Positions 9,019-19,416 of a stretch of 64,000 nt of DNA are shown here, one piece after another (position 1 is the stretch's first letter; each line of letters opens with the position of its first letter). The DNA lies in the NCBI RefSeq assembly GCF_900156895.1, contig NZ_FTPD01000006.1, positions 62,001 through 126,000 on the forward strand. The letters are read 5' to 3'. Below the pieces are notes generated by a model. It was not told where the DNA came from and did not search any database. It saw only the letters and a list, made by a program, of their open reading frames with translations. Made by a program: the position numbers and the translations under genes. This DNA comes from Mesorhizobium prunaredense (GTDB lineage Bacteria; Pseudomonadota; Alphaproteobacteria; Rhizobiales; Rhizobiaceae).

Positions 9019-9861
9019 ATGGATATGATCGAACCTGGCCTGACCTTTGTCCCGCCGGCCCAGCGCGTCGCCGGAACGGCGCGGCTTGCTTGTGACAAGG
9101 ATGGCGGCCGCACGCGTCTTCGGCGGCTTTATCAGGATGGTTCCGCCAAGATCCGCATGCCGGCCGTCTCGGCCGATCCGCTCGAAGCCGTCCTGATCAA
9201 CACCGCCGGCGGGCTGACCGGCGGCGACCGCCTCGGCTGGGAGGTCGATGTCGGCGCCGGCGCCTCCGCCACCATAACCACCCAGGCCTGCGAGAAAATC
9301 TACCGCGCCGCGTCCGATCATGCCGAGGTGCGGGTGAAGCTGACGGTCGGCGCCGGCGGCCGCATCGCCTGGCTGCCGCAGGAAACCATCGTCTTCGATC
9401 GATCGGCCTTTGCCCGCAGGCTCGACCTGGAGCTTGCCGCCGGTGCCGAGGCGCTGGTGCTCGAGGCGACCGTCTTCGGCCGCCTCGCCATGGGCGAACG
9501 CGCGGCGCACGGCAGCTTCCACGACCGCTGGCGCGTCAGTCAGGAAGGAGCGCTCGTTCATGCCGAGGATTTCCGCATCGGGCCCGGCATTGCGGCCATT
9601 CTGGGCCGTTCCGCCGTGGCCGGCGGCGCCATCGCCATGGCGACGGTACTGATGATCTCGCCGCGGGTCGAGACTTTGCTCGATCCGGCCCGGGAGGTTA
9701 TCGGCGGCCAGGGCGACGCCAGCGTCTGGAGCGTGAAGAAATCTGGCAAGCTTCTTGCGAGGCTGTTTGCCGACGACGGCTACCAGCTCCGCAAGCGGCT
9801 GGTTCCGCTTGTCGAATTGCTCAACGGACGGGCGGGTCTGCCCAAATTATGGTCACTCTGA
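9019..9861 (+). CDS. ureD: Urease accessory protein UreD
   Basis: A 280-residue scaffold that in known systems binds apo-urease and recruits UreF and UreG for nickel insertion. Family-typical segments are [38 protein letters not shown] and the FGRLAMGE motif. Length fits UreD/UreH. It is the first gene of the urease cluster, divergent from the nodFE-like pair with about 200 bp between them, and ureA follows 28 bp downstream. Confidence 0.96.
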   Translation: MDMIEPGLTFVPPAQRVAGTARLACDKDGGRTRLRRLYQDGSAKIRMPAVSADPLEAVLINTAGGLTGGDRLGWEVDVGAGASATITTQACEKIYRAASDHAEVRVKLTVGAGGRIAWLPQETIVFDRSAFARRLDLELAAGAEALVLEATVFGRLAMGERAAHGSFHDRWRVSQEGALVHAEDFRIGPGIAAILGRSAVAGGAIAMATVLMISPRVETLLDPAREVIGGQGDASVWSVKKSGKLLARLFADDGYQLRKRLVPLVELLNGRAGLPKLWSL

Positions 9862-9889
9862 TTCCGATTATGTCATTCCTGGGATACGC

Positions 9890-10192
9890 ATGAACCTGAC
9901 GCCAAGGGAAAAGGACAAGCTGCTCATCGCCATGGCGGCGATTGTGGCGCGCAAGCGGCTCGAACGCGGCGTCAAACTCAATCACCCGGAGGCGATCGCC
10001 CTGATCACCGACTTCGTCGTCGAGGGCGCCCGCGACGGCCGCCAGGTCGCCGAGCTGATGGAGGCCGGCGCCCATGTCGTCACCCGCGCGCAGGTGATGG
10101 ACGGCATCGCCGAGATGATCCACGACGTCCAGGTCGAGGCGACGTTCCCCGACGGCACCAAGCTGGTGACCGTGCATGAACCGATAAGGTGA
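9890..10192 (+). CDS. ureA: Urease gamma subunit
   Basis: A 100-residue structural subunit of urease, which hydrolyses urea to ammonia and carbamate in the cytosol. [17 protein letters not shown] at the start, [22 protein letters not shown] in the middle and [21 protein letters not shown] at the end are family hallmarks, and the length is exactly typical. ATG 9890 is the start; earlier in-frame codons overlap ureD and give residues unlike the family. Next on the strand is a small DUF1272 gene rather than ureB. Confidence 0.97.
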   Translation: MNLTPREKDKLLIAMAAIVARKRLERGVKLNHPEAIALITDFVVEGARDGRQVAELMEAGAHVVTRAQVMDGIAEMIHDVQVEATFPDGTKLVTVHEPIR

Positions 10193-10217
10193 GGGCCGAT
10201 AAGGTGAGGAGAAAAAA

Positions 10218-10475
10218 ATGCTTGAGCTACGCCCCAACTGCGAATGCTGCGACAAGGACCTGCCGCCAGAGACGACGGATGCGCTGATCTGCACCTTCGA
10301 GTGCACCTTCTGCGCCGATTGCGCGGCAAATGTGCTGGGCGGCGTCTGCCCGAATTGCGGCGGCAATTTTTCAGCGCGCCCGATCCGTCCGGCAGCGATG
10401 CTGAACAAATATCCCGCCTCGACAAAGCGCGTCCTCAAGGCCGAAGGCTGCGGCCCGGCCCGCAACGCCGCGTGA
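10218..10475 (+). CDS. DUF1272 domain zinc-ribbon protein
   Basis: An 85-residue protein rich in paired cysteines: CECC near residue 9, then CTFECTFCADCA and CPNCGG. Together they would form one or two zinc-binding ribbons. The sequence matches the DUF1272 family of small bacterial proteins with unknown function. GGAGAAAAAA precedes ATG 10218. It is inserted between ureA and ureB on the same strand, so it is presumably co-transcribed with urease. Whether it has any role in metal handling for urease is not known. Confidence 0.85.
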   Translation: MLELRPNCECCDKDLPPETTDALICTFECTFCADCAANVLGGVCPNCGGNFSARPIRPAAMLNKYPASTKRVLKAEGCGPARNAA

Positions 10476-10506
10476 CGGCACGATCCTGACAGCGAAAGGC
10501 ATATCG

Positions 10507-10581
10507 ATGGTCCCGATCAAACGCACCTCCCTCTCGGCGTTCCTGCTGCTCGCCGCCGGCCTCGTCTTCGGCGTCTTGTGA
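10507..10581 (+). CDS. Possible 24-residue hydrophobic leader-like peptide
   Basis: A tiny frame ([20 protein letters not shown], then FGVL) shaped like a signal anchor: two positive residues and then a hydrophobic core. Its stop overlaps a GTG codon in the ureB frame (GTGA at 10578-10581), so its translation could feed ribosomes to ureB, whose likely ATG lies 9 bp further on. It may be a truncated remnant of a secreted protein, a leader peptide or chance. Confidence 0.3.
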   Translation: MVPIKRTSLSAFLLLAAGLVFGVL

Positions 10582-10589
10582 GGCTGGCG

Positions 10590-10895
10590 ATGATCCCGGG
10601 CGAAATCATCACGGCAGGCGGCGAGATCGAACTCAACAAGGGCCAGCCGACAATCACCATGAAAGTGGCCAACAGCGGCGACCGGCCGATCCAGGTCGGC
10701 AGCCACTATCATTTCTTCGAGACCAATGAGGGGCTGAAATTCGATCGCGACAAGGCGCGCGGCATGCGCCTCGACATTGCCGCCGGCACGGCGATGCGCT
10801 TCGAGCCCGGCCAGGAGCGCGACGTCACCTTGGTGCCGCTCGGCGGCAAGCGCGAGGTCTACGGGTTCCAGCAGAAGATCATGGGCGCGCTGTGA
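10590..10895 (+). CDS. ureB: Urease beta subunit
   Basis: A 101-residue structural subunit. The start [16 protein letters not shown] is the standard N-terminus for UreB, so ATG 10590 is preferred over the in-frame GTG 10578. Other hallmarks are [41 protein letters not shown] and the closing GKREVYGFQ. It lies 394 bp from ureA, with DUF1272 and a tiny frame between them. It is separated from ureC by two antisense genes, which is unusual since ureA-B-C are normally contiguous. Confidence 0.97.
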   Translation: MIPGEIITAGGEIELNKGQPTITMKVANSGDRPIQVGSHYHFFETNEGLKFDRDKARGMRLDIAAGTAMRFEPGQERDVTLVPLGGKREVYGFQQKIMGAL

Positions 10896-10921
10896 GATCA
10901 GAAGCGTCGAGCAGTTTCGGC

Positions 10922-11416
10922 TCAGCCGGGCGGCTTGGCCGCCGCGTAGATGACGACCTTGCCAGGATCGTCGAATTCCACGGCGAGAACGTCTTCGGTC
11001 TGCACGCGTCGAGAGTCGATGGCGTTGAACAGCAATGCGTTCGCCTCGATCTCGTCGCGCAGTTCCGCAATGTCCTCCTGATGCTGCTCGACCTTGCTTT
11101 CGATCGCCGGCGGCAGCCCGCCTTCGGTGCGCGCGGCGTCGGTAAGGAACACGATGTCCACCTTGTCGAGCTTGGATGTCTTGCGCACCGCGCCGATGTT
11201 TTCACGCGTCCGCTCGATCGCGGCAGTGACTTTACCGGCCTCGACAGCCGTGTTGGTCTCTTCCTGGCCGACCTCCGAGCCGATGATCTTGTTCACGGTC
11301 TCAGGGCCTTCAAGGCCCTGCGCATTCAACCCGGCCTGGGGGGCGCTCGCCGCAAGAAACGCAGTTGCGGCCATCAAATGCAGCCATCTCAAGTCGGGGA
11401 AGGTGGTGATCGCCAT
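10922..11416 (-). CDS. Hypothetical secreted protein, antisense within the urease cluster
   Basis: A 164-residue protein whose first roughly 32 residues look like a cleavable signal peptide (WLHLMAATAFLAASAPQAGLNAQG). The mature part is charged and probably helical (KVEQHQEDIAELRDEIEANALLF). It lies between ureB and ureC on the opposite strand, convergent with ureB. It has no recognised domain. A resemblance to small rhizobial periplasmic proteins is only in general character. A role in urease is not implied. Confidence 0.72.
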   Translation of the reverse strand: MAITTFPDLRWLHLMAATAFLAASAPQAGLNAQGLEGPETVNKIIGSEVGQEETNTAVEAGKVTAAIERTRENIGAVRKTSKLDKVDIVFLTDAARTEGGLPPAIESKVEQHQEDIAELRDEIEANALLFNAIDSRRVQTEDVLAVEFDDPGKVVIYAAAKPPG

Positions 11417-11542
11417 CGCTCGCTCTCAAAGCCTCTTTCGAGACTCGGTTCTAGGCCAAAAAGTCGAAACGTATTCCGCCCTGCGAAGGTTCCCTCCCCG
11501 ATGCGGCAGGCCGGCCTCGTGCCGGCCCGCCACAGCGCGTCG

Positions 11543-11935
11543 TCAGCTCGCCTTCTTGGTGATCAAGGTCAGCGAGCCGTTGGCGTCCATGCTGGCGGCG
11601 ATCACTTGCGCCGAGGTGAGTCCCTTGGCTTCGAGCGCGGATTTGACCTGTGGCGTCGCGTCGATCGAGCTGCGCAATTTCTGCAGGCCGTCCTCGCCGC
11701 GCTTGGCGATCACTTCGTTGACCTTGGTCTGCGTTTCCTTGGGCAGTTCCTCGATGTCGACGACGTTGACGGTCTGAATCGCCGGCGCTTGCGGCTGAGC
11801 CGGCTGGGCGCCAGGCGCCGCGGGAGCGGGCGAAGCCGGCGGCTCACCGGGTTGCGGCGCAGGCTGTTGCTGGGCGCTGGCAGCGGTCGCGAGCAGGAGG
11901 GTGGCGGCGGCTGCGAGAGATATCGTTTTGCGCAT
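11543..11935 (-). CDS. Small secreted protein with Pro/Ala-rich linker
   Basis: A 130-residue protein with a clear Sec signal ([22 protein letters not shown]), then a Gln/Pro/Ala-rich disordered linker to about residue 50, then a compact domain ([18 protein letters not shown] and onward to LTLITKK). It is probably periplasmic. It forms a minus-strand pair with the upstream secreted protein gene inside the urease cluster, with its start about 180 bp from ureC. Not a recognised family. Confidence 0.75.
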   Translation of the reverse strand: MRKTISLAAAATLLLATAASAQQQPAPQPGEPPASPAPAAPGAQPAQPQAPAIQTVNVVDIEELPKETQTKVNEVIAKRGEDGLQKLRSSIDATPQVKSALEAKGLTSAQVIAASMDANGSLTLITKKAS

Positions 11936-12113
11936 AAAACTTCCTTTCCATCGATTGGCAAACGGTCGTTTTGGGGTGACCCTGCCACCTCAAACGCTAA
12001 ATGGGATCGGAAGGTGTCGCCCAGCAGGTCATTGCGTGACCATAGGATGGCGACAATGTGGGGCCGGGCTTCGACCGGCTGTATTTTGGGTGACATTTCG
12101 GGAGCAATTGCTG

Positions 12114-13826
12114 ATGGCTAGAATCACCCGCGCCGCCTATGCGCAGATGTACGGCCCGACCGTCGGCGACAAGGTGCGGCTTGCCGATACCGAGCTGTTC
12201 ATCGAGGTCGAGAAGGATTTTACACTGCATGGCGAAGAGGTGAAATTCGGCGGCGGCAAGGTCATCCGCGACGGCATGGGCCAGAGCCAGGTGTCCCGTG
12301 CGCAAGGCGCGGTCGACACCGTCATCACCAATGCGCTGGTCGTCGATGCTTCAGGCGGCATCTTCAAGGCCGATATCGGCCTCAGCGATGGCCGCATTGC
12401 CGCGATCGGCAAGGCCGGCAATCCGGACATGCAAAACGGCGTCACCATCATCATCGGTCCCGGCACCGAGATCATCGCCGGCGAGGGCAAGATCCTGACA
12501 GCCGGCGGCTTCGACGCGCATATCCACTTCATCTGCCCGCAGCAGATCGAGGAGGCGCTGATGTCAGGCATCACCACCATGCTCGGTGGCGGCACCGGAC
12601 CGGCGCATGGCACGCTGGCAACGACCTGCACGCCGGGGCCATGGCATCTGGCGCGCATGATCCAGTCCTTCGACGCCTTCCCGATGAACATCGGCCTGTC
12701 GGGCAAGGGCAACGCGTCCTTGCCGGCCGCGCTTGAAGAGATGGTGCTGGGCGGTGCCTGCTCGCTTAAGTTGCACGAGGACTGGGGCACGACGCCAGCG
12801 GCAATCGACTGCTGCCTGTCGGTCGCCGACAACTATGACGTGCAGGTGATGATCCACACCGACACGCTGAACGAATCCGGCTTTGTCGAAAACACGGTGG
12901 CGGCGATCAAGGGCCGCACCATCCACGCCTTCCACACCGAAGGCGCCGGCGGCGGCCATGCGCCCGACATCATCAAGGTTTGCGGCCTGCCCAACGTCAT
13001 CCCGTCGTCGACCAATCCGACCCGGCCCTACACCGTCAACACGCTGGCCGAGCATCTCGACATGCTGATGGTCTGCCATCATCTGTCGCCGTCGATCCCC
13101 GAAGACATCGCCTTTGCCGAAAGCCGCATCCGCAAGGAAACCATCGCCGCCGAAGACATTTTGCACGACATCGGCGCCTTCTCGATCATCTCGTCCGACA
13201 GTCAGGCGATGGGCCGCGTCGGCGAAGTGGCGATCCGCACCTGGCAGACCGCCGACAAGATGAAGCGCCAGCGCGGCTCGCTGCCGCAGGAAACCGGCGA
13301 CAACGACAATTTCCGCGTCCGCCGCTACATCGCCAAATACACGATCAACCCGGCCATCGCGCATGGCCTGTCGAACGAGATCGGCTCGGTGGCGGTCGGC
13401 AAGCGCGCCGATCTGGTGCTTTGGAACCCGGCCTTCTTCGGCGTCAAGCCCGACATGGTGCTGATCGGCGGCATGATCGCCGCCGCCCCGATGGGCGATC
13501 CCAACGCCTCGATCCCGACGCCGCAGCCGATGCACTACCGGCCGATGTTCGGCGCCTATGGCAAGGCGATGACCAACTCGTCGGTGACCTTTGTCTCGAA
13601 AGCCGCGCTCGATGCCGGCCTGCGCGGCCGGCTCGGCGTCGACAAGCAGATGGTCGCCGTCGACAACACCCGCGGCGGCATCGGCAAGCATTCGATGGTG
13701 CTCAACGACGCCACCCCGCATGTCGAGGTCGATCCCGAAACCTACGAAGTCCGCGCCGACGGCGAATTGCTCACCTGCGAGCCGGCCACCGTGCTGCCGA
13801 TGGCGCAGCGGTACTTTTTGTTCTGA
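12114..13826 (+). CDS. ureC: Urease alpha (catalytic) subunit
   Basis: A 570-residue subunit, the exact usual length, that carries the dinickel site. Visible motifs are the metal-binding [11 protein letters not shown], the carbamylated-lysine region [13 protein letters not shown], the substrate-binding [30 protein letters not shown] and the flap segment MVCHHLSP with its Cys-His pair. The start at ATG 12114 gives [26 protein letters not shown], the standard N-terminus. It is separated from ureB by about 1.2 kb of antisense genes, so it probably has its own promoter in the region before 12114. Confidence 0.98.
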   Translation: MARITRAAYAQMYGPTVGDKVRLADTELFIEVEKDFTLHGEEVKFGGGKVIRDGMGQSQVSRAQGAVDTVITNALVVDASGGIFKADIGLSDGRIAAIGKAGNPDMQNGVTIIIGPGTEIIAGEGKILTAGGFDAHIHFICPQQIEEALMSGITTMLGGGTGPAHGTLATTCTPGPWHLARMIQSFDAFPMNIGLSGKGNASLPAALEEMVLGGACSLKLHEDWGTTPAAIDCCLSVADNYDVQVMIHTDTLNESGFVENTVAAIKGRTIHAFHTEGAGGGHAPDIIKVCGLPNVIPSSTNPTRPYTVNTLAEHLDMLMVCHHLSPSIPEDIAFAESRIRKETIAAEDILHDIGAFSIISSDSQAMGRVGEVAIRTWQTADKMKRQRGSLPQETGDNDNFRVRRYIAKYTINPAIAHGLSNEIGSVAVGKRADLVLWNPAFFGVKPDMVLIGGMIAAAPMGDPNASIPTPQPMHYRPMFGAYGKAMTNSSVTFVSKAALDAGLRGRLGVDKQMVAVDNTRGGIGKHSMVLNDATPHVEVDPETYEVRADGELLTCEPATVLPMAQRYFLF

Positions 13827-13891
13827 TGCCGGGTTCTGATCTGACTCGCCCAGTGATTGGCTTGGCATCGAAAACGGCGCATTATGCAGTC

Positions 13892-14386
13892 ATGAACAAG
13901 ATCCAAATCCAGCGTCGGCATAAGTCTACACCCTACGAAACCGACTATGCTCAATGGTGCGCCGAACAGGGCGCGCTTTTGCGCGAAGGTCGTCTATCCG
14001 ACCTCGATCGTGAGAACCTTGCCGAGGAGATCGAAAGTTTGGGGCGGAGTGACAAACGAGAGATCGAGACCAGATTGAGTACTCTGCTTCTGCACCTGCT
14101 AAAATGGCAGTTTCAGGCAGAGAGGCGCAAAACAGGCTGGTTGCTGACGATCCGCGAACAGCGACATCAGATTAAGAAGTTGATCAACGAAAGCCCGAGC
14201 CTGAAGGCTTATCCACGCAAGCAACTCGCTAGCGAGTTCGAATTTGCGAGATTGAAAGCGGCTGACGAGACGGGGTTGCCTGAAAAGGATTTTCCTGCCG
14301 ATTGTCCCTATCAGATTGCAGACGTGCTGGATCACGATTTTTTCCCCGGCGCTCCATGGACGTCGGACCAGCTTGTTCGCGAATGA
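13892..14386 (+). CDS. DUF29 family protein
   Basis: A 164-residue soluble, helical protein with the DUF29 pattern: YETDYAQWCAEQGALLREGR, DRENLAEEIESLGRSDKREIE and LLHLLKWQFQAERR. DUF29 proteins are common in cyanobacteria and alphaproteobacteria and have no established function. ATG 13892 (MNKIQIQRR) is the likely start; an earlier ATG overlapping the ureC stop would add 22 atypical residues. Its composition is a little AT-richer than the ure genes, so it may be an insertion into the cluster. Confidence 0.85.
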   Translation: MNKIQIQRRHKSTPYETDYAQWCAEQGALLREGRLSDLDRENLAEEIESLGRSDKREIETRLSTLLLHLLKWQFQAERRKTGWLLTIREQRHQIKKLINESPSLKAYPRKQLASEFEFARLKAADETGLPEKDFPADCPYQIADVLDHDFFPGAPWTSDQLVRE

Positions 14387-14424
14387 ACTATCACTCCAGC
14401 GTTGAATAGCCTTCCTTACCGCTT

Positions 14425-15018
14425 ATGGAGCAACAACCAGTCTCCGCCCACGACATCTTCCCGCACATCCGCATCGTTCTGGGCATGGTGATCGGGCTTG
14501 GCGTCACCCGGCTGCTGTCGGGGCTGGCCCGCATCGTCCAGCATCCGGGCCAATTCCGGCTCTATTCGGTGCATCTGGCCCGGGTTGTGTCGGTGCTCCT
14601 GATGCTGGTGCATTTCTGGTGGTGGGAGTTCGGCCTGTTCCAGATCGAGACCTGGACCTTCGGAAAATACCTGTTCATCATCTTCTACGCCGTTACGCTG
14701 TTCCTGCTCTGCGCGCTGCTGTTTCCGGACTCGATGCTGGACTACACCAGCTACGAAGATTTTTTCTATTCGCGCCGTGCCTGGTTCTTCGGCCTGCTGG
14801 CGGCGACCTATCTGCTCGACGTGATCGATACGCTGCTGAAGGGGCCGGAGCATTTCGCCCGCTTCGGCGTCGAATATTTGTTTCGCACGCCGGTGTTCGT
14901 CACGCTTTGCGTCATTGCGATACTGGTCAGCGATCGTCGCTTTCACATCGCCTTTGTCGCCGCCGCCCTCGTCTGCCAGATATCGTTCATCCTGCGGCTC
15001 TTCGACACGATCGTTTGA
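14425..15018 (+). CDS. Hypothetical integral membrane protein
   Basis: A 197-residue protein with about five to six hydrophobic segments, beginning with IRIVLGMVIGLGVTRLLSGLA and ending with FVAAALVCQISFILRLFDTI. Tryptophan- and phenylalanine-rich stretches (LVHFWWWEFGLF) sit at the membrane edges. It lies between the DUF29 gene and ureE on the same strand. No nickel-transporter motif (for example the HX4DH of NikM/HupE-like proteins) is visible, so a role in nickel uptake is not supported. Confidence 0.75.
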   Translation: MEQQPVSAHDIFPHIRIVLGMVIGLGVTRLLSGLARIVQHPGQFRLYSVHLARVVSVLLMLVHFWWWEFGLFQIETWTFGKYLFIIFYAVTLFLLCALLFPDSMLDYTSYEDFFYSRRAWFFGLLAATYLLDVIDTLLKGPEHFARFGVEYLFRTPVFVTLCVIAILVSDRRFHIAFVAAALVCQISFILRLFDTIV

Positions 15019-15074
15019 GCACCATTGGGGCGACGCACGCGATAGGTTACGCTTGTTGGGAGAGGCAGTTTTAC

Positions 15075-15644
15075 ATGAAGCTCGACATCCGCACCGATTT
15101 CACCAAATTCCCACGTGCCGTCTCGGTCCTCAGCGCCGGCGAGGCAGGAGCGGTCGCGCCGTATGATCGTGCGGTGCTTGCCCATGACGAGCGGCATCTG
15201 CGCCGCCGCGCCATCGAAACGGCCCGTAGCGATAGAGTGCTGGTCGACCTGCCCGAACCGGTGGCCCTGAACGATGGCGACCGGCTGGTGCTGGAGGATG
15301 GCCGTCATATCGAGATCGTCGCGGCCGAAGAACCGCTCTACGATATCCGTGCCGAGAGCGCCGTGCACCTGGCCGAGCTTGCCTGGCATATCGGCAATCG
15401 CCACCTGGCTGCCGCCATCGAGGCGGAACGCATCCTCATCCTGCGCGATCATGTCATCAAGACGATGCTGGAAGGGCTGGGCGCGACGGTGAGCGACGTT
15501 TCCGAACCGTTCGCACCGGTGCGCGGCGCCTATTCCGGGCACAGTCACGCCCATGGCGAATCGCATGCACACAGCCACGCCGAAGCGCATTCCCATGCTC
15601 ATAGCGAGGCGCACTCGCACAGTCATTCGCACGACCATGACTGA
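15075..15644 (+). CDS. ureE: Urease accessory nickel metallochaperone UreE
   Basis: A 189-residue protein that in known systems delivers Ni(II) to the UreDFG complex. It has the N-terminal peptide-binding domain, a metal-binding domain ([26 protein letters not shown]) and a strongly His-rich tail from about residue 155 with 14 histidines in 35 residues ([19 protein letters not shown] and on), suited to storing several nickel ions. The start is ATG 15075. Its last 8 bp overlap the start of ureF, which implies coupled translation. Confidence 0.96.
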   Translation: MKLDIRTDFTKFPRAVSVLSAGEAGAVAPYDRAVLAHDERHLRRRAIETARSDRVLVDLPEPVALNDGDRLVLEDGRHIEIVAAEEPLYDIRAESAVHLAELAWHIGNRHLAAAIEAERILILRDHVIKTMLEGLGATVSDVSEPFAPVRGAYSGHSHAHGESHAHSHAEAHSHAHSEAHSHSHSHDHD

Positions 15645-16308
15645 CCAGCCTTCCAACGTCGCTTTATTGCGGCTGATGGCGTGGCTGTCGCCTGCCTTCC
15701 CGGTCGGCGGTTTTTCCTACAGCCATGGTCTCGAACAAGCCGTGCATGCCGGGCTGGTCGCCGACAGCAAAGACCTCGCCGCATGGCTGGAGACGCTGGT
15801 CGAGATGGGCTCGGGCTGGAACGATGCCGTGCTGTTTGCCGAAAGCTGGCGGCGCGCCCGCCAAGCCGGCGATCTCGCCGAAATCGCCGCCCTCGCCGAG
15901 GCCTTGGCCGGCTCGAGCGAGCGCCACACCGAGACCATGCTGCAGGGCGCCGCCTTCCTGAAGGCGGCGTCGGCCTGGCCGTGTCAGGTGCTCGACCGTC
16001 TGCCGGCCGAGTGCCCCTATTGCGTCGCAGTCGGCGCAACTGCCGGTAGAAACGCCATCGCCCTGCAGGATGCGCTCTCCGCCTTCCTGCAGGCCTTTCT
16101 CTCCAATCTCGTCCAGGCCGCGATCCGGCTCGGCGTCGTCGGCCAGACCGGCGCCACCGCGCTGCTCGCCGGCTTCGAACCGCTGGCGCTCAGCGTCGCC
16201 GCCCGTGCTGCCGGCTCGACGCTGGATGATCTCGGCGGTTGCGCGTTCATCTCGGATGTCATGGCGATGAAGCACGAAACCCAGTACTCGCGATTGTTCC
16301 GCTCATGA
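15637..16308 (+). CDS. ureF: Urease accessory protein UreF
   Basis: A 223-residue all-helical protein thought to gate UreG GTPase activity during nickel insertion. Hallmarks are [21 protein letters not shown] near the start, [18 protein letters not shown] and the closing [21 protein letters not shown] 15637 is chosen because it gives the conserved N-terminus and an 8-bp overlap with ureE; the longer upstream frame encodes the ureE histidine tail in another frame. It overlaps the next gene by ATGA. Confidence 0.97.
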   Translation: MTDQPSNVALLRLMAWLSPAFPVGGFSYSHGLEQAVHAGLVADSKDLAAWLETLVEMGSGWNDAVLFAESWRRARQAGDLAEIAALAEALAGSSERHTETMLQGAAFLKAASAWPCQVLDRLPAECPYCVAVGATAGRNAIALQDALSAFLQAFLSNLVQAAIRLGVVGQTGATALLAGFEPLALSVAARAAGSTLDDLGGCAFISDVMAMKHETQYSRLFRS

Positions 16309-16741
16309 TCGTCCTCGCTTTCGCCCTCTCGCTCGTTCTGCTGCTGATCACGACGCTGCATGTCTATTGGGGTATTGGCGGGATCTGGCCAGGCAGGGAC
16401 GCTGCCTCCTGCGCCCGCGCGGTGGTCGGCTTTCGCGGCGTCGACGAGATGCCGGCGCCCTTCGCCAGCTTCGCCGTTGCCGCATGCCTCGGCCTGGCGA
16501 CACTGTGGCCGATGGCGCTCGAAGGCGTGTTTGCCACGCCCTTTCCCAAGGCCGGGCTTGCCGCGACAGCGCTGCTCATCGCACTGGTCTTCCTGGGGCG
16601 CGGCATTGCCGGCTTCACGCCCTGGTGGCGCCGGCTGGCGCCCGAACAGCCTTTCGCGCGGCTCGATGTCAGCTATTATTCGCCGCTCTGCCTGGTTGTA
16701 GGGCTCGGCTTTGCAGTGCTAGCCATCATGGAGTTCCCTGG

Positions 16742-16745
<4 letters not shown>
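16305..16745 (+). CDS. DUF3995-type membrane protein
   Basis: A 146-residue protein with four predicted membrane helices (segments near 3-22, 54-72, 83-103 and 122-143) and the [12 protein letters not shown] stretch typical of DUF3995 proteins. It starts as ATGA over the ureF stop, and its own stop overlaps ureG in the same manner, so it is firmly embedded in the ureE-F-G translational chain. Its role is unknown. The position invites the idea of help in nickel or urea passage, but no metal-binding motif supports that. Confidence 0.82.
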
Positions 16746-17383
<638 letters not shown>

Positions 17384-17469
17384 GGCAAAGCGCTTCGCCT
17401 GCACCAAACGAAACCGGTTGCGCGCATCTGCGGCGCGCGGCATCCTTGCTTCTTTCACGGAGGTTTTCG

Positions 17470-18237
17470 ATGAGCATCGCCCGCCTGCAGAAGGAAATGC
17501 TGACCAACCTGCCCTTTTACGAGGAACGCGTCGATCTGGCTTGCGCCTTCCGCTGGACGGCGCGGCTCAACATGCATGAAGCGGTGGCCAATCATTTCTC
17601 GCTGGCCGTCAACGATGACGGCTCGCAATTCCTGATGAATCCCAACCAGGTGCATTTCTCACGCATCAAGGCGAGCGACCTGCTGCTGATCGACGCCAAC
17701 GATCCCGGTACGCTCTCCGGCCCAAATGCGCCCGACCCGACGGCATGGGGGCTGCATGGCGCCATCCATCGCAATGTGCGTCATGCGCGCTGCGTCATGC
17801 ATGTGCACTCGACCCACGCCACGGTGCTCGCTTCGCTCGCCGACTCGACGCTGCCGCCGATCGACCAGAACTCGGCGATCTTCTTCAACCGCCACGTCGT
17901 TGACGGCCATTATGGTGGGCTCGCCTTCGAGGAAGAGGGCGAACGCTGCTCGCAGCTGCTTACCGATCCGAAGGTCAAGGTGATGGTCATGGGCAACCAT
18001 GGCGTGCTGGTCATCGGCGATACCGTCGCCGACACCTTCAACCGCATGTTCTATTTCGAACGCGCCGCCGAGACCTACATCAAGGCGCTGTGGACCGGCC
18101 GTCCGCTACGGGTCCTGTCGGATGAAATCGCCGAGAAGGCAGCAGCGGAGCAGGAAGATTATCCCGGCCAGGCCGAACGGCACCTGTCCGAATTGAAGGC
18201 GATCCTCGACGAGCAGGAGCCGGTCTACCGGAACTGA
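17470..18237 (+). CDS. Class II aldolase/adducin family protein
   Basis: A 255-residue protein with the zinc-binding aldolase pattern: HVHSTHATVLASLAD supplies two His ligands, and MGNHGVLVIGDTVADTF supplies the third His region. NHFSLAVNDDGSQFLMNP forms the start of the substrate pocket. Family members cleave or epimerise sugar phosphates, but the adducin-like branch has many members with unknown substrate. GGAGG lies 8 bp before ATG 17470. It is downstream of ureG on the same strand but may be separately transcribed. Palindromic repeats follow it. Confidence 0.88.
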   Translation: MSIARLQKEMLTNLPFYEERVDLACAFRWTARLNMHEAVANHFSLAVNDDGSQFLMNPNQVHFSRIKASDLLLIDANDPGTLSGPNAPDPTAWGLHGAIHRNVRHARCVMHVHSTHATVLASLADSTLPPIDQNSAIFFNRHVVDGHYGGLAFEEEGERCSQLLTDPKVKVMVMGNHGVLVIGDTVADTFNRMFYFERAAETYIKALWTGRPLRVLSDEIAEKAAAEQEDYPGQAERHLSELKAILDEQEPVYRN

Positions 18238-18293
18238 GAGCCCCCTTCTTCCCATAAAGTGACCAGCGCAATCGCATTTGGATTCTTGCGAAG

Positions 18294-18535
18294 GTGGACC
18301 CCCACCCTAACCCTCCCCACAAGGGGGAGGGAACGCTGCCGCGCGCCCTTACATCCCCTTTGGCGCCGAAAGACAGGCAATTTGCCGAGGTCAGCGCCAA
18401 CCGAAAGTCTCCCTCCCCCTTGTGGGGAGGGGTTAGGGGTGGGGGTCCATCGTAGAGCAAAAGCTCGGCCTTCCACCTGCGATAGCCCTGCCATAGTGAC
18501 GGGGAGAAGGGCGCTCTGATCGCCGGTTTCGTCAA
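18294..18535. repeat. Long palindromic repeat, family III, plus partial family I copy
   Basis: The arms GGACCCCCACCCTAACCC and its complement near 18430-18450 enclose inner stems CTCCCC/GGGGAG around a roughly 100-bp core. A second piece at about 18484-18535 (ATAGTGACGGGGAGAAGG followed by GGTTTCGTCAATC) is half of a family I element. The whole stretch separates convergent genes and has no coding sense. Confidence 0.82.
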
Positions 18536-18537
18536 TC

Positions 18538-19170
18538 TTAAAGCCCGAGTTCAGCCCGCAATTCGTCGGCGCTGCTGATGACGATCGCGCCGGGCGGCCC
18601 TGCCATGGGCGCCTCCGGCCAGAAGATCGTCTTCATCCCCGCCGCCAGCCCCGCCGTGGCGCCGGTCACGCTGTCCTCGACGGCCACTGCATCGGCTGGA
18701 TCGACACCGGCCAGCCATGCGGCGCGCAGAAACGGTTCGGCGTGCGGCTTGCCTTCGCGCACGTCGTTGCGGCTGACCGTCTTCATGCCGGGATAGAAAA
18801 GACCGACCATGCGCAGATTGGCGTCGACGACCAGCCGGTCGGAATTGGACACCACCGCTTGCGCCACGCCAAGCGCGCGCAGTTCGTTGTAGATCTCGAT
18901 GGCGCCGGGGCGCGGCTTCAGCGTCTCGGCCATCGGCAGATAGTGGTCGTATTTGCGCACGATCCAGTCGTCGAAGGCCAGGTCGAGGCCGAACTCGTCG
19001 CGCAGCATCTCGTAGACCGGCCATGCGGCAATGCCGAGCACGCGCTCATGCAGGTTGGATGGCGCCGCGATGCCGACGCTGTGCAGCGCCGCTATCAGCG
19101 CCGCTTCGTGCAATGGTTCGCTGTCGACCAGCGTGCCGTCCATGTCCCAGAAAACCGCTTTCGGCGTCAT
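18538..19170 (-). CDS. HAD-superfamily phosphatase/phosphoglucomutase-like
   Basis: A 210-residue cytosolic enzyme. WDMDGTLVDSEPLH near residue 8 is HAD motif I with the nucleophilic Asp, VVSNSDR is motif II, and GKPHAEPF plus AVEDSVTGATAG are motifs III/IV. The helical cap places it with the beta-phosphoglucomutase-like group, which acts on sugar phosphates. It is divergent from the SorC-type regulator gene of the polyol locus, so a role in sugar phosphate turnover fits, though the exact substrate cannot be read from the sequence. Confidence 0.9.
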   Translation of the reverse strand: MTPKAVFWDMDGTLVDSEPLHEAALIAALHSVGIAAPSNLHERVLGIAAWPVYEMLRDEFGLDLAFDDWIVRKYDHYLPMAETLKPRPGAIEIYNELRALGVAQAVVSNSDRLVVDANLRMVGLFYPGMKTVSRNDVREGKPHAEPFLRAAWLAGVDPADAVAVEDSVTGATAGLAAGMKTIFWPEAPMAGPPGAIVISSADELRAELGL

Positions 19171-19320
19171 GCAAGGCTCCTTTGTCCGAATCCCTTAAAG
19201 GGTTTGCCTCGGGAGATAAACCGCCGCGCCTGGCTGCACCGAACATTGCGGGACTTCAAAAAATTGCCTGGCTATAATCATCCACGCGAAACACTGCAGG
19301 CACCTCGGGAGCTTTACCCA

Positions 19321-19349
19321 AGCAATTGCTCTGGCATCAGGCAATTGCT
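19321..19349. promoter_or_regulatory. Paired operator candidate upstream of the SorC-family regulator
   Basis: AGCAATTGCT (19321-19330, perfect palindrome) and GGCAATTGCT (19340-19349) are centred 19 bp apart. The same pair with the same spacing occurs before smoE (21872-21900). A TATAAT hexamer at 19273-19278 lies upstream, so bound regulator could block its own transcription. The binding protein is inferred. Confidence 0.65.
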
Positions 19350-19416
19350 TACAAACGCATTCCCCGGTAAAACTAAGGCGCTCCCGCTAAGTGCTCGGGG
19401 GCAGGGAGGCAGCAAG

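Noticed and set aside
10892..12121. 409-codon plus-strand frame spanning the region between ureB and ureC
   Set aside because: Composition is Arg/Leu/Gly-rich without domain logic. The two minus-strand frames in the same place have clear signal peptides and natural protein composition.
12980..14386. 468-codon frame covering the end of ureC and the DUF29 gene
   Set aside because: The part over ureC is an alternate-frame shadow; only the portion from 13892 is a real gene.
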